Of a stretch of 64,000 nt of DNA, positions 22,888 to 35,103 are shown in pieces (within the stretch, counting starts at the first letter, position 1; each line of letters starts with the position of its first letter). The DNA is taken from NCBI RefSeq assembly GCF_040954645.1, contig NC_092811.1, positions 86,233,199 to 86,297,198 on the forward strand, given 5' to 3'. Below the pieces are notes generated by a model, which was not told where the DNA came from, searched no databases, and saw only the letters and a list, made by a program, of their open reading frames with translations. The translations under genes and the position numbers were made by a program. Source of the stretch: Diabrotica undecimpunctata. Its lineage: Eukaryota > Arthropoda > Insecta > Coleoptera > Chrysomelidae.

Positions 22888-25800
22888 TTATCTATACTGT
22901 GGTAGGAATCTGATAAGAATTTTGATAATTTTAGGGTTAATCTCGCATAGAAGCATTGGTATGTTAATTGGGGTTTTAATATTAATTTTGATCAGCTCCT
23001 GATAGACATCATAATCTTTTATTTTGTTTATTGGGCATTCCCAAAATATGTGTTCTAGTCTATCCATTTGCCCACATTCACAGTATGGGTTATCGCGAAT
23101 GTTGATTTTATATAAATGTACTCCTGTCAGGCAATGACCACTCCTCATTCTAATAATGGTAGTAATATGCCGCCTATCTATGTATGGGATTGTGTCAAAC
23201 CATGGTTTATTAGGAAAAAAATTGTGTATGTTGTTATACCACTTGCCTTTATATTGAAAAGAATTTAACCAATTATTTTGATGCATAGAACATATTTTAT
23301 TTTTTAATAATGGCATGATATCCAAGTTACTTAATCGAATTTTAGCAGGAATATTTAATTCAGCCCCAATCTTTGCCAGTTTGTCAGCTATTTCATTTCC
23401 CTTGATATCATTATGTCCAGGAATCCAACATAATCTAATATCTTTCCCATATTTATTTAAATAGTATAGTTTCTTTTTAACTTGCAAGACTCTGTAATCT
23501 TTTGTTGCAGTTATCATATTGTTATTAATGTTGTCTATAGCGCTCTTTGAGTCCGTAAATATTATAGCTTTATCAAAACTTTTTTCCTCACAAATCATTA
23601 GACCCTTTTGAATAGCTATTATTTCTGCTGTACAGATATTAATAAGTGAAGGAATTTTTTCAGAAAAGGAATAATTTATACTAGGTATGTGTATTCCTAT
23701 GCCCGTTTTGGCTTCCTCAAGGTTTTGATTTTTTTGTTTTTTTGAAGCATCTGTAAATATTTGTATGTAATTGTAGTAATACGAATTTACAAAATTGTAA
23801 TATTCCCAAAGGTTATGGGAACTATTTTTTTTTTAATAATGTTTTTATAATTGGTACATTATAAGTGTAGATATCATATTCATTTGAGTAGCAGGCTGGT
23901 ATCACTTGTGTTCATTGATGGTAAAAACTTTTTAACTTCTGTTAGAGCGTCAATCAAATATGTTGGATTTTTTCCCTTCCAATATTCTTGTTGATAACCA
24001 TGATATTTTTTTAAGTCTAGAAGCATATTTAATAATGAGTGATTTGGAGTTGTGCTAATCTTTGCTATGTATTTCGTGGCAATCCATTTAAATCTATGGT
24101 GTAGATCGATAGTTGCACTTTCTGCTAAAATGACATTAGTGGGAGTAGATTTCATCATCCCATGTGTTGTTCTCAAAGCTTGGAATTGTATTCTGTTTAA
24201 TTTCATAAAATTTTGATGAGAGAAGTTATTAATTATACTAGCGCCATAATCTAATTGTGATTGTATCAAGCCATTATATATTAATTTTAGTGTTCTTGGG
24301 TCTGATCCCCACCATACTCTACAAAGAGCACGTATTATATTAATGCCCTTTTGGGCTTTATTAATCATGTTATCTATTTGGTCTGACCAATTTAGATTGT
24401 GCTTAAATATTATACCTAAATATTTTTTCGACAGAACATTAGGGATTATATAGTCATTAATTTTTATATCTGGTGGATTACTAATAGGACGGTTCATTTT
24501 AAACCACAAAGTCTCGCATTTTGATGAGGATAGTTTAAGATTATGTGTGTCAAACCATTTGGATAATTCATATAGGATAAAGTTTACCTGATTTGCTATA
24601 TGGTTAAAATTACTACCTTTTGTTAAGATAATTAGATCATCTGCATATGACAGAAGTACACAATTTTCAGGTATTATTGTGTATATATTTTTAAGATAAA
24701 TATTGAATAATATTGGGCTTAAAGGTGAGCCTTGTATTAGACCTTGTGTAGTATGCGATGGTCCAACCATTTCGTGATAATGATTTTTAACATATAGAGT
24801 CCTATTGTTTAAGAATTGAAATATAAGGTTATTGATGTCTACTGGAATATGAAGATTATTAAGAAGTCTGTATAGTATGTAAATATTCACATGATCGAAA
24901 GCTGCTTTAATATCTAAGAAAGTAGCATTTACATATTGGTTTTGTGAGAAAGCCAATTGAACATAAGTATTTAAATAATTTAAATTATCGTTAACTCCCA
25001 TACCTTTTCTAAATCCTACTTGAAATTGGCTAAATGTTTTTTGATTTTCCACGATCCAATCCAGCCTATTTTTAATCATTGATTCCAGTAGTTTTACTAC
25101 ACATGATGAAAGTCCCAGAGCTCTATAATTTTCTGCTCTTAAATTATAATTTTGAATTTTGTTGTTCTTAGGAATACTTATAATAATCTGAGTTTTCCAC
25201 TCGTTGGGAATCAGTTCACCTTCTTTAACCTTGTTGTATAAATTTAGTAGCCATATTAGCCCTATTTCAGGTAAATGTTTTAACATATTAAAGTTAATAT
25301 TATCAAGGCCTGGTGATGTGTTTTTCTTTAAAAATAGACTATTTTTTAATTCCGTGAGATTGAATTCACTAGACAAGTGATCAATGGTCTGTAATTCAAA
25401 ATCCGGTTCAATATTAGTTACTGAAAGGTTAGTTAATATTTCATAACTTATTTTTTCATTGGGAAGTTTATTGTTTGAAGGTTGAGAGAATGCATTTTTA
25501 AATTTTCTTACAGTTTGCCAAATAGAGCTGATGTCTACGTTTCTATTAATACTCCCACAATATTCCATAAACTTTTGCTTCTTTATTGTTTTTAGAAGTC
25601 GTTTTGATTTAGCTATTATGTGTTTTGCATTGATATAATTATTAAGATTAAAATTATTTTTAAATTACTTTAACGCTTCTTTTCTTTTATTTATTATTTC
25701 AGTGCATTCCTGGTCCCACCAAGGTACTCTTTTTTGATATTGCAGTTTTCTTATGCCTCTGCCTTGTTTATTTGGGATAGCAATTTCTACTGCTTGGGTA

Positions 25801-26621
25801 ATTATACTTGTGAAGTGGTCATAGGATTGATTTTCTATATTTAAATGTTCTTCTATGTATTTACTATACTTGTTCCAATCAATTTCTCTAATGTTGTTTC
25901 TAAAATTTAAGTTTTTATTGGTTGTAATGCTTTTTCCTTCACTATAGTTAATTTTCATTAGAATAATTGTAGGAAAATGATCGCTACTATCACAATCTTT
26001 CAAGACATTCCATGTACATTGTATTGCTAGAGAGTCAGATACAAATGAAAGATCTACAGGGCTGGATCCCTCTAGTGGGGTATGAATTCTAGTGCTTCTT
26101 CCATCATTTAAGTATATATAATTAAACTCGTCAAAGATTTTTAATAAAAGGTTACCATTTCTATTACTTACTTGACTACCCCAACATGGGTGATGTGCAT
26201 TCAAGTCTCCCATAATGAGTACATTGTTCCAATTATTATATATATATTCAAAAAAATTATATGATAATTTATTTTTTGGGTTTGAGTAAATGTTTATAAT
26301 TGTATATTTATCTATTTTGATAGCTATATATCTAAAGTTAGGACTTTGTCATTTGGAGTCTAAATTAACCCTACTGTAAATTAGATTATTTTTAATGACT
26401 GTGGCAATACCTCCTGCTCCATTTTCTATATCTTCCCTAATTACATCATAACCTTTGATTCTACATATTTGATGAGGTTTAAGCTTGGTTTCATTTAACA
26501 TAATGATATCAGGAGAATGTTCTGTTATCAAGATATTCAGGTTGTAATTATTGGATTGAAAGCCATTCATGTTCCATTGCATCAAACTAATGTTTTTAGG
26601 TGAGTTGTTGGTATAACTCAT
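22888..26621 (-). pseudogene. LINE copy A ORF2
   Basis: Open segments are 26621-26349 (endonuclease start, QWNMNGFQSNN), 26213-25665 (MGDLNAHHPCWGSQ to SSDHFP), 25568-23880 (reverse transcriptase with LLSYADDLIIL) and 23598-22888 (RNase H, with FTDSKSAIDN and IPGHNDIKGNEIADKLAK). Nonsense changes occur near 26350 and 25665. Two bases are lost near 23901 and the A-run at 23824-23833 is 10 bases long. Not functional. Confidence 0.88.
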
Positions 26622-26629
26622 AATTTGTT

Positions 26630-27857
26630 TTATTTTTTTAATAATATTTGAACTGTACTATTTAGTTGAAATAATCTACCATTTTGATTTATTAATTGCG
26701 ATTCATGTATAGTTTTATCATATGAAATATTTCTTTTCTTTATTGTTCCCGTTGATTTGGCTGCAGAAACGTAACTCCTTTTAGAATTTATGCACTGGCT
26801 TGCAGTAGTTCTTCTTTGATTAATATTAATACTGTTGTTTTCTGTATTTTGTTTTGGTTTTATACTTGGGAAGTTAGCCGGATGGTATTGACTATCTTCT
26901 TTTCTATAGTCTTTACTTAAATAATTTTTTGGTGCTAGTTGTGCAGCTTTATAAAATGATAAGTTTTCATATGCCATTAACTTTTTAATTTCTGTTTGTC
27001 TGGTATATTCAGGACACTTTTTATTAACAGTTATGCTCAGGACTCTTACAATATATACACATCGTTAGGCATTTTGCCTCTAGATGTGACTCTAATTCAC
27101 CTTCTTCCACCTGTTGTCCACAATTATGACATTTTGGTTTAGTTCTGCAAAGAGTCCTGGTATGACCATATATCAAACATTTATAACATTGTGTGACTCT
27201 CGACACATATGGAATAATGTTGAATTTAAGATAACTAATTTTTATTTCTCTTGGCAATATCTTACCATCAAAAGTTATAAGTATTGTGCCTGTAGGAGCA
27301 TATTCAACCGAGTTATCATCTTTAATAATTTTCCTGTTTAGTCTTTTGATCTCTATAACATCGAAGGGTGAGATTAATGATTTTTTGATTTGATCTTCGG
27401 TTAGTGACGGGTTAACATCTCTGATGATGCCCTTACACGTTATTTGATTATATGGAATATATATTTTATATTTATCTTTAAGATTGATAGGGTTATTAAT
27501 AAAATTGTTAGCCGCTTCGCTGTTTGCGAAAGAAACACCAATTTTATTTATACCTTTGACTTTAACCTCCAAGATATCTTTTAAATTTAAATTGAAGAGG
27601 TCATTTTTGCTATTTGTAAATGATTATACTTGCCTATTTTGAATTTTTTCTCGATTCCTTCTACTACAACTAAGTATGGCCCTACAGCATTATTCTTGTA
27701 TCTGTTGTCGCTTTGATTAAATTTATTTTTTTTTCTCATTATCAGACTTATCATTTATTATTGTATTATTTTCATTATTCGAAATATCCATATTATCGTT
27801 TTCATTATTGATCGCTTGGAGATCAGGTGGCTTTTTCTTGCCGCCATGCGGTGACAT
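26630..27857 (-). pseudogene. LINE copy A ORF1 (gag-like)
   Basis: Starts MSPHGGKKKPPDLQ at 27857 as in copy B but shifts frame near 27735 (an extra T in a T-run), again near 27610, and again near 27040 in the knuckle region. Positions equivalent to 32211-32435 of copy B are deleted, removing most of the ORF1 C-terminus. The zinc knuckle CYKCLIYGHTRTLC remains. Confidence 0.85.
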
Positions 27858-28438
27858 ATCAGTAGCTGATCAAAATTTTACTAATATAGAAAAAAATATG
27901 TAATGGAAAAGACCAATGCTCTAGAAGTTATTTTATATATAAAGAGTTATATAAAAGTAGATTAATTATCTCTATCTCTTAAGACTCTTGTCTGAAATTT
28001 CTTTAACCCAGCCAGTAAAAATTGTAGTATATTACGTTGTATATCGAAACTGTTGTTTCTACGCTGTAATTGTGAATTATATATTTAATTTTGCGATATA
28101 CTCTCGTAAGTATAAAGACAACCAATATTTAAATTTACCGCTAGAAAGAGTCAAACTTTTGACGTTTCGGTAAATTTCTCTTTCGAGATCACAATTCCAA
28201 TTTTGGACCTTCTTCTTCTTCTTCTTCTTCTTTTTGGCTTTTATTCTTCTGAATAATCAGCCAGTACATTTGTTTTGTTAATTTTTGGGCCACTGTCGTG
28301 AGTCTGAGAATATCTCATGCCCTATTATCAATTATCATTAACATATAGACATTTTTTCTACAAATCTACATTTTATTTATGTTTTCTATTTTCTTATCAT
28401 TGGTTTAAATGTTAATATTGGATAGGTTATTATTAAGG

Positions 28439-29418
28439 TTATAATTTTATATGGTTGATCTGTAGGAATCTGATAAGAATTTTGATAATTTTAGGGTTAA
28501 TCTCGCATAGGAGCATTGGTATGTTAATTGGGGTTTTAATATTAATTTTGATCAGCTCCTGATAGACATCATAATCTTTTATTTTGTTTATTGGGCATTC
28601 CCAAAATATGTGTTCTAGTGTATCCATTTGCCCACATTCACAGTATGGGTTATCGCGAATGTTGATTTTATATAAATGTACTCCTGTCAGGCAATGACCA
28701 CTCCTCATTCTAATAATGGTAGTAATATGCCGCCTATCTATGTATGGGATTGTGTCAAACCATGGTTTATTAGGAAAACAATTTTGTATGTTGTTATACC
28801 ACTTGCCTTTATATTGAAAAGAATTTAACCAATTATTTTGATGCATAGAACATATTTTATTTTTTAATAATGGCATGATATCCAAGTTACTTAATCGAAT
28901 TTTAGCAGGAATATTTAATTCAGCCCCAATCTTTGCCAGTTTGTCAGCTATTTCATTTCCCTTGATATCACTATGTCCAGGAATCCAACATAATCTAATA
29001 TCTTTTCCATATTTATTTAAATAGTATAGTTTCTTTTTAACTTGCAAGACTCTGTAATCTTTTGTTGCAGTTATCATATTGTTATTAATGTTGTCTATAG
29101 CGCTCTTTGAGTCCGTAAATATTATAGCTTTATCAAAACTTTTTTCCTCACAAATCATTAGACCCTTTTGAATAGCTATTATTTCTGCTGTACAGATATT
29201 AATAAGTGAAGGAATTTTTTCAGAAAAGGAATAATTTATACTAGGTATGTGTATTCCTATGCCCGTTTTGGCTTCCTCAAGGTTTTGATTTTTTTGTTTT
29301 TTTGAAGCATCTGTAAATATTTGTATGTAATTATAGTAATACGAATTTACAAAATTGTAATATTCCCAAAGGTTATGGGAACTATTTTTTTTAATAATGT
29401 TTTTATAATTGGTACATT
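28439..29418 (-). CDS. LINE copy B RNase H and C-terminal domain (-1 frame of ORF2)
   Basis: Open from about 29418, overlapping the ORF2 end by some 70 bases. It begins with an RNase H domain: IQIFTDASKKQ (first Asp), AEIIAIQKGL (Glu), FTDSKSAIDNINNN (Asp) and IPGHSDIKGNEIADKLAK (final His and Asp). A Cys-rich tail follows (CECGQMDTLEHIFWECP). RNase H removes the RNA template. It has no obvious start of its own, so it depends on a -1 shift at A_AAA_AAA or is separated by a one-base loss from nine A. Confidence 0.85.
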
Positions 29419-32181
29419 ATAAGTGTAGATATCATATTCATTTGAGTAGCAGGCTGGTATGTCACTTGTGTTCATTGATGGTAAAAACTTTTTAACTTCT
29501 GTTAGAGCGTCAATCAAATATGTTGGATTTTTTCCCTTCCAATATCCTTGTTGATAACCATGATATTTTTTTAAGTCTAGAAGCATATTTAATAATGAGT
29601 GATTTGGAGTTGTGCTAATCTTTGCTATGTATTTCGTGGCAATCCATTTAAATCTATGGTGTAGATCGATAGTTGCACTTTCTGCTAAAATGACATTAGT
29701 GGGAGTAGATTTCATCATCCCATGTGTTGTTCTCAAAGCTTGGAATTGTATTCGGTTTAATTTCATAAAATTTTGTTGAGAGAAGTTATTAATTATACTA
29801 GCGCCATAATCTAATTGTGATTGTATCAAGCCATTATATATTAATTTTAGTGTTCTTGGGTCTGATCCCCACCATACTCTACAAAGAGCACGTATTATAT
29901 TAATGCCCTTTTGGGCTTTATTAATCATGTTATCTATTTGGTCTGACCAATTTAGATTGTGCTTAAATATTATACCTAAATATTTTTTCGACAGAACATT
30001 AGGGATTATATAGTCATTAATTTTTATATCTGGTGGATTACTAATAGGACGGTTCATTTTAAACCACAAAGTCTCGCATTTTGATGAGGATAGTTTAAGA
30101 TTATGTGTATCAAACCATTTGGATAATTCATATAGGATAAAGTTTACCTGATTTGCTATATGGTTAAAATTACTACCTTTTGTTAAGATAATTAGATCAT
30201 CTGCATATGACAGAAGTACACAATTTTCAGGCATTATTGTGTATATATTTTTAAGATAAATATTGAATAATATTGGGCTTAAAGGTGAGCCTTGTATTAG
30301 ACCTTGTGTAGTATGCGATGGTCCAACCATTTCGTGATAATGATTTTTAACATATAGAGTCCTATTGTTTAAGAATTGAAATATAAGGTTATTGATGTCT
30401 ACTGGAATATGAAGATTATTAAGAAGTCTGTATAGTATGTAAATATTCACATGATCGAAAGCTGCTTTAATATCTAAGAAAGTAGCATTTACATATTGGT
30501 TTTGTGAGAAAGCCAATTGAACATAAGTATTTAAATAATTTAAATTATCGTTAACTCCCATACCTTTTCTAAATCCTACTTGAAATTGGCTAAATGTTTT
30601 TTGATTTTCCACGATCCAATCCAGCCTATTTTTAATCATTGATTCCAGTAGTTTTACTACACATGATGAAAGTCCCAGAGCTCTATAATTTTCTGCTTTT
30701 AAATTATAATTTTGAATTTTGTTGTTCTTAGGAATACTTATAATAATCTGAGTTTTCCACTCATTGGGAATCAGTTCACCTTCTTTAACCTTGTTGTATA
30801 AATTTAGTAGCCATATTAGCCCTATTTCAGGTAAATGTTTTAACATATTAAAGTTAATATTATCAAGGCCTGGTGATGTGTTTTTCTTTAAAAATAGACT
30901 ATTTTTTAATTCCGTGAGATTGAATTCACTAGACAAGTGATCAATGGTCTGTAATTCAAAATCCGGTTCAATATTAGTTACCGAAAGGTTAGTTAATATT
31001 TCATAACTTATTTTTTCATTGGGAAGTTTATTGTTTGAAGGTTGAGAGAATGCATTTTTAAATTTTCTTATAGTTTGCCAAATAGAGCTGATGTCTACGT
31101 TTCTATTAATACTCCCACAATATTCCATAAACTTTTGCTTCTTTATTGTTTTTAGAAGTCGTTTTGATTTAGCAATTATGTGTTTTGCATTGATATAATT
31201 ATTAAGATTAAAATTATTTTTAAATTCCTTTAACGCTTCTTTTCTTTTATTTATTATTTCAGTGCATTCCTGGTCCCACCAAGGTACTCTTTTTTGATAT
31301 TGCAGTTTTCTTATGCCTCTGCCTTGTTTATTTGGGATAGCAATTTCTACTGCTTGGTTAATTATACTTGTGAAGTGATCATAGGATTGATTTTCTATAT
31401 TTAAATGTTCTTCTATGTATTTACTATACTTGTTCCAATCAATTTCTCTAATGTTGTTTCTAAAATTTAAGTTTTTATTGGTTGTAATGCTTTTTCCTTC
31501 ACTATAGTTAATTTTCATTAGAATAATTGTAGGAAAATGATCGCTACTACCACAATCTTTCAAGACATTCCATGTACATTGTATTGCTAGAGAGTCAGAT
31601 ACAAATGATAGATCTACAGGACTGGATCCCTCTAGTGGGGTATGAATTCTAGTGCTTCTTCCATCATTTAAGTATATATAATTAAACTCGTCAAAGATTT
31701 TTAATAAAAGGTTACCATTTCTATTACTTACTTGACTACCCCAACATGGGTGATGTGCATTCAAGTCTCCCATAATGAGCACATTGTTCCAATTATTATA
31801 TATATATTCAAAAAAATTATATGATAATTTATTTTTTGGGTTTGAGTAAATGTTTATAATTGTATATTTATCTATTTTGATAGCTATATATCTAAAGTTA
31901 GGGCTTTGCCATTTGGAGTCTAAATTAACCCTACTGTAAATTAGATTATTTTTAATGAGTGTGGCAATACCTCCTGCTCCATTTTCTATATCTTCCCTAA
32001 TTACATCATAACCTTTAATTCTACATATTTGATGAGGTTTAAGTTTGGTTTCATTTAACATAATGATATCAGGAGAATGTTCTGTTATCAAGATATTCAG
32101 GTTGTAATTATTGGATTGAAAGCCATTCATGTTCCATTGCATCAAACTAATGTTTTTAAGTGAGTTGTTGGTATAACTCAT
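29347..32181 (-). CDS. LINE copy B ORF2, endonuclease-reverse transcriptase
   Basis: 944 residues. The N-terminal apurinic-type endonuclease has QWNMNGFQSNN, LNETKLKP, MGDLNAHHPCWGS and CGSSDHFPTI, the terminal catalytic SDH (to about residue 230). The reverse transcriptase covers about 400-700, with NTSPGLDNINFNML, FLDIKAAFDHV, GLIQGSPLSPILFNIYL and the catalytic YADDLIIL. All key residues are present. The enzyme nicks target DNA and primes reverse transcription from it. The frame ends just after the tract of eight A (29383-29390), and RNase H continues in the -1 frame. Confidence 0.92.
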   Translation of the reverse strand: MSYTNNSLKNISLMQWNMNGFQSNNYNLNILITEHSPDIIMLNETKLKPHQICRIKGYDVIREDIENGAGGIATLIKNNLIYSRVNLDSKWQSPNFRYIAIKIDKYTIINIYSNPKNKLSYNFFEYIYNNWNNVLIMGDLNAHHPCWGSQVSNRNGNLLLKIFDEFNYIYLNDGRSTRIHTPLEGSSPVDLSFVSDSLAIQCTWNVLKDCGSSDHFPTIILMKINYSEGKSITTNKNLNFRNNIREIDWNKYSKYIEEHLNIENQSYDHFTSIINQAVEIAIPNKQGRGIRKLQYQKRVPWWDQECTEIINKRKEALKEFKNNFNLNNYINAKHIIAKSKRLLKTIKKQKFMEYCGSINRNVDISSIWQTIRKFKNAFSQPSNNKLPNEKISYEILTNLSVTNIEPDFELQTIDHLSSEFNLTELKNSLFLKKNTSPGLDNINFNMLKHLPEIGLIWLLNLYNKVKEGELIPNEWKTQIIISIPKNNKIQNYNLKAENYRALGLSSCVVKLLESMIKNRLDWIVENQKTFSQFQVGFRKGMGVNDNLNYLNTYVQLAFSQNQYVNATFLDIKAAFDHVNIYILYRLLNNLHIPVDINNLIFQFLNNRTLYVKNHYHEMVGPSHTTQGLIQGSPLSPILFNIYLKNIYTIMPENCVLLSYADDLIILTKGSNFNHIANQVNFILYELSKWFDTHNLKLSSSKCETLWFKMNRPISNPPDIKINDYIIPNVLSKKYLGIIFKHNLNWSDQIDNMINKAQKGINIIRALCRVWWGSDPRTLKLIYNGLIQSQLDYGASIINNFSQQNFMKLNRIQFQALRTTHGMMKSTPTNVILAESATIDLHHRFKWIATKYIAKISTTPNHSLLNMLLDLKKYHGYQQGYWKGKNPTYLIDALTEVKKFLPSMNTSDIPACYSNEYDIYTYNVPIIKTLLKKIVPITFGNITIL

Positions 32182-32197
32182 AATTTGTTTTATTTTT

Positions 32198-33640
32198 TTA
32201 ATAATATTTGTCCTGATCGTCTAGATCAGGAACTGATTTGTTGAGTTCTGAATATGTTAATATTAATTCTCTAATTTTAATTTGTTCTTCTTTATTCATA
32301 TTTGTAAATTTTCTGTATAAATCATCTATTGTATTACAGTAATTTTGCGATGCACTAACAGGCGTTGATTTATTAAAATTATGTTTTAAATTGTTGTTAT
32401 TAATACCAGATATAGATGGAGTGTCATTAATTTGAACTGTACTATTTAGTTGAGATAATCTACCATTTTGATTTATTAATTGCGATTCATGTATAGTTTT
32501 ATCATATGAAATATTTCTTTTCTTTATTGTTCCCGTTGATTTGGCTGCAGAAACGTAACTCCTTTTAGAATTTATGCACTGGCTTGCAGTAGTTCTTCTT
32601 TGATTAATATTAATACTGTTGTTTTCTGTATTTTGTTTTGGTTTTATACTTGGGAAGTTAGCCGGATGGTATTGACTATCTTCTTTTCTATAGTCTTTAC
32701 TTAAATAATTTTTTGGTGCTAGTTGTGCAGCTTCATAAAATGATAAGTTTTCATATGCCATTAACTTTTTAATTTCTGTTTGTCTGGTATATTCAGGACA
32801 CTTTTTATTAACTGAGTTATGCTCAGGACTCTTACAATATATACACATCGTTAGGCATTTTGCCTCTAGATGTGACTCTAATTCACCCTCTTCCACCTGT
32901 TGTCCACAATTATGACATTTTGGTTTAGTTCTGCAAAGAGTCCTGGTATGACCATATATCAAACATTTATAACATTGTGTGACTCTCGACACATATGGAA
33001 TAATGTTGAATTTAAGATAACTAATTTTTATTTCTCTTGGCAATATCTTACCATCAAAAGTTATAAGTATTGTGCCTGTAGGAGCATATTCAACCGAGTT
33101 ATCATCTTTAATAATTTTCCTGTTTAGTCTTTTGATGTCTATAACATCGAAGGGTGAGATTAATGATTTTTTGATTTGATCTTCGGTTAGTGACGGGTTA
33201 ACATCTCTGATGATGCCCTTACATGTTATTTGATTATATGGAATATATATTTTATATTTATCTTTAAGATTGATAGGGTTATTAATAAAATTGTTAGCCG
33301 CTTCGCTGTTTGCGAAAGAAACACCAATTTTATTTATACCTTTGACTTTAACCTCCAAGATATCTTTTAAATTTAAATTGAAGAGGTCATTTGCTATTTG
33401 TAAATGATTATACTTGCCTATTTTGAATTTTTTCTCGATTCCTTCTACTACAACTAAGTATGGCCCTACAGCATTATTCTTGTATCTGTTGTCGCTTTGA
33501 TTAAATTTATTTTTTTTCTCATTATCAGACTTATCATTTATTATTGTATTATTTTCATTATTCGAAATATCCATATTATCGTTTTCATTATTGATCGCTT
33601 GAAGATCAGGTGGCTTTTTCTTGCCGCCATGCGGTGACAT
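32198..33640 (-). CDS. LINE copy B ORF1, zinc-knuckle nucleic-acid-binding protein
   Basis: 480 residues. It has an acidic, Asn-rich N-terminus (about residues 1-55), an RRM-like middle (GPYLVVVEGIEK to about 210), then CCHC knuckles: CYKCLIYGHTRTLC and CIYCKSPEHNSVNKKC, separated by a Cys/His pair CHNCGQ. The tail is basic, Ser/Asn-rich (KRSYVSAAKSTG). ORF1 proteins of this group coat the element RNA in the particle. The stop at 32198 is 17 bases before the ORF2 start, so ORF2 is probably translated by reinitiation or bypass. Confidence 0.9.
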   Translation of the reverse strand: MSPHGGKKKPPDLQAINNENDNMDISNNENNTIINDKSDNEKKNKFNQSDNRYKNNAVGPYLVVVEGIEKKFKIGKYNHLQIANDLFNLNLKDILEVKVKGINKIGVSFANSEAANNFINNPINLKDKYKIYIPYNQITCKGIIRDVNPSLTEDQIKKSLISPFDVIDIKRLNRKIIKDDNSVEYAPTGTILITFDGKILPREIKISYLKFNIIPYVSRVTQCYKCLIYGHTRTLCRTKPKCHNCGQQVEEGELESHLEAKCLTMCIYCKSPEHNSVNKKCPEYTRQTEIKKLMAYENLSFYEAAQLAPKNYLSKDYRKEDSQYHPANFPSIKPKQNTENNSININQRRTTASQCINSKRSYVSAAKSTGTIKKRNISYDKTIHESQLINQNGRLSQLNSTVQINDTPSISGINNNNLKHNFNKSTPVSASQNYCNTIDDLYRKFTNMNKEEQIKIRELILTYSELNKSVPDLDDQDKYY

Positions 33641-34339
33641 ATCAGTAGCTGATCAAAATTTTACTAATATAGAAAAAAATATGTAATGGAAAAGACTTAC
33701 CAATGCTCTAGAAGTTATTTTATATATAAAGGGTTATATAAAAGTAGATTAATTATCTCTATCTCTTAAGACTCTTGTCTGAAATTTCTTTAACCCAGCC
33801 AGTAAAAATTGTAGTATATTACGTTGTATATCGAAACTGTTGTTTCTACGCTGTAATTGTGAATTATTATATATTAAATTTTGCGATATACTCTCGTAAG
33901 TATAAAGACAACCAATATTTAAATTTACCGCTAGAACAATTTTGGACCTACCAATTTTCAGGTTAAACATATGACATATGTTTGACATTGTTGTATACAA
34001 CTAGCCGGTCACGGGAGGAATGAATCCTACTGCAACGCCCCTAACGAACATTTCCGAATTAGCGTTCTTAATTTGTTCATGTCACATTGTCACATGTCAT
34101 CCTTTACTTTGACGGGAGGGTTGAAAAATTCTGGAAAAAACTGATGGATATAAAATAAGTTGGATAAAAAATGAAATAAAAATATTCATTTTCAGTTTTA
34201 TTGTGTAGTAGCATGTAGTAGTGTAGTTAGTTATTAATGTTGAATTTTCGATTTATGTAAAGTAATGTACCTATCAGTTGAATTTTAAAATATCAGTTAC
34301 GAAATTTAAATGATTATGCTCAAATATGATAGCAAATTA

Positions 34340-34976
34340 AAGTAGCAGGAACATATCAGAAAGAAAAATCAAGAGCTTAAACTGAAATACAAGAAGTTAT
34401 ATTGGTTATTAGATAGAAGCTCACAACTTACAATCAAAAACAAGGTAATAGTTTACAAACAAATGCTCCAACCAGTATGGTCCTATGGTTAACAGTTATG
34501 GAGCTGTACTAGTGAGAGTAACTATGCTTTCCTTCAAAGAGTCCAAAACCGAATAATAAGAAACATAGTAAACGCCCCATTGTATATCCGCAACAAAGAC
34601 CTACATCGGGAACTTCCTATAATAACAATTAAAGAAGAAATAAAGAAAATTGTCAAAGGTCATGAAAACTGACTCCACAACCTTACGAACAGGGAAGTGT
34701 TAGAACTTTTAGATAATCAAGACCTAGTCCGCAGGCTCAAACCCACCAAACCTTTTGAACTTGTGTGATAGTGATCAATCTATAAATGTCACTGTCAGTT
34801 TAAATTCGGGCAGTGAACCTAGCCACAACAGTGAAGTGTGCAACAATAATTATTAGATTCTAAGGTGAACCCTTGGGAATACCTAGGAAACTACAGTAGT
34901 AGATTAAGTTAAACATAAAATGCTGGTTAGTCTTAGGATTAGGTGCATTGTTAATGTAATAAATAATAAAAAAAAA
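34340..34976 (+). mobile_element. Jockey-type LINE 3' fragment nested in the MULE
   Basis: The plus strand encodes a Jockey-clade ORF2 end: KYKKLYWLLDRSSQLTIKNK, QMLQPVWSYG, LQRVQNRIIRNIVNAPLYIR and RELPIITIKEEI. There is a stop after WSYG, and the coding end is at about 34768 (KPFELV). A 3' untranslated region follows, ending in a run of nine A at 34968-34976. Heavily 5'-truncated. Confidence 0.85.
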
Positions 34977-35103
34977 CTAAATTTTATTAATTACTACCTA
35001 CAAATAATGGAAGAACACAATAAAGCAGAACAACATGATGGATAGATATAAAATATTTAATTAAAACTTAAATCTAACATAAGTATAAAAATGTGAAATT
35101 TTT

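Larger units (their letters stand above)
22614..28197 (-). mobile_element. I-like LINE, copy A (damaged)
   Basis: A full-length LINE on the minus strand whose 3' end is a GAA-type tail at 22614. It is bounded by CAATTTTGGACCT at 22601-22613 and 28198-28210. It is nearly identical to copy B but has several frameshifts, a deletion of about 225 bp in the ORF1 tail, and about 52 extra bases at its 5' end (28146-28197) that B lacks. It carries ORF1 (gag-like) and ORF2 (endonuclease, reverse transcriptase, RNase H). Confidence 0.92.
28211..33936 (-). mobile_element. I-like LINE, copy B (nearly intact)
   Basis: The element is bounded by CAATTTTGGACCT at 28198-28210 and 33937-33949, with its 3' GAA-type tail at the left. 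Both reading frames are open apart from one homopolymer frame change between reverse transcriptase and RNase H. The presence of RNase H and of a knuckle-bearing ORF1 fits the I group of LINEs. High identity to copy A indicates recent activity. Confidence 0.93.
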
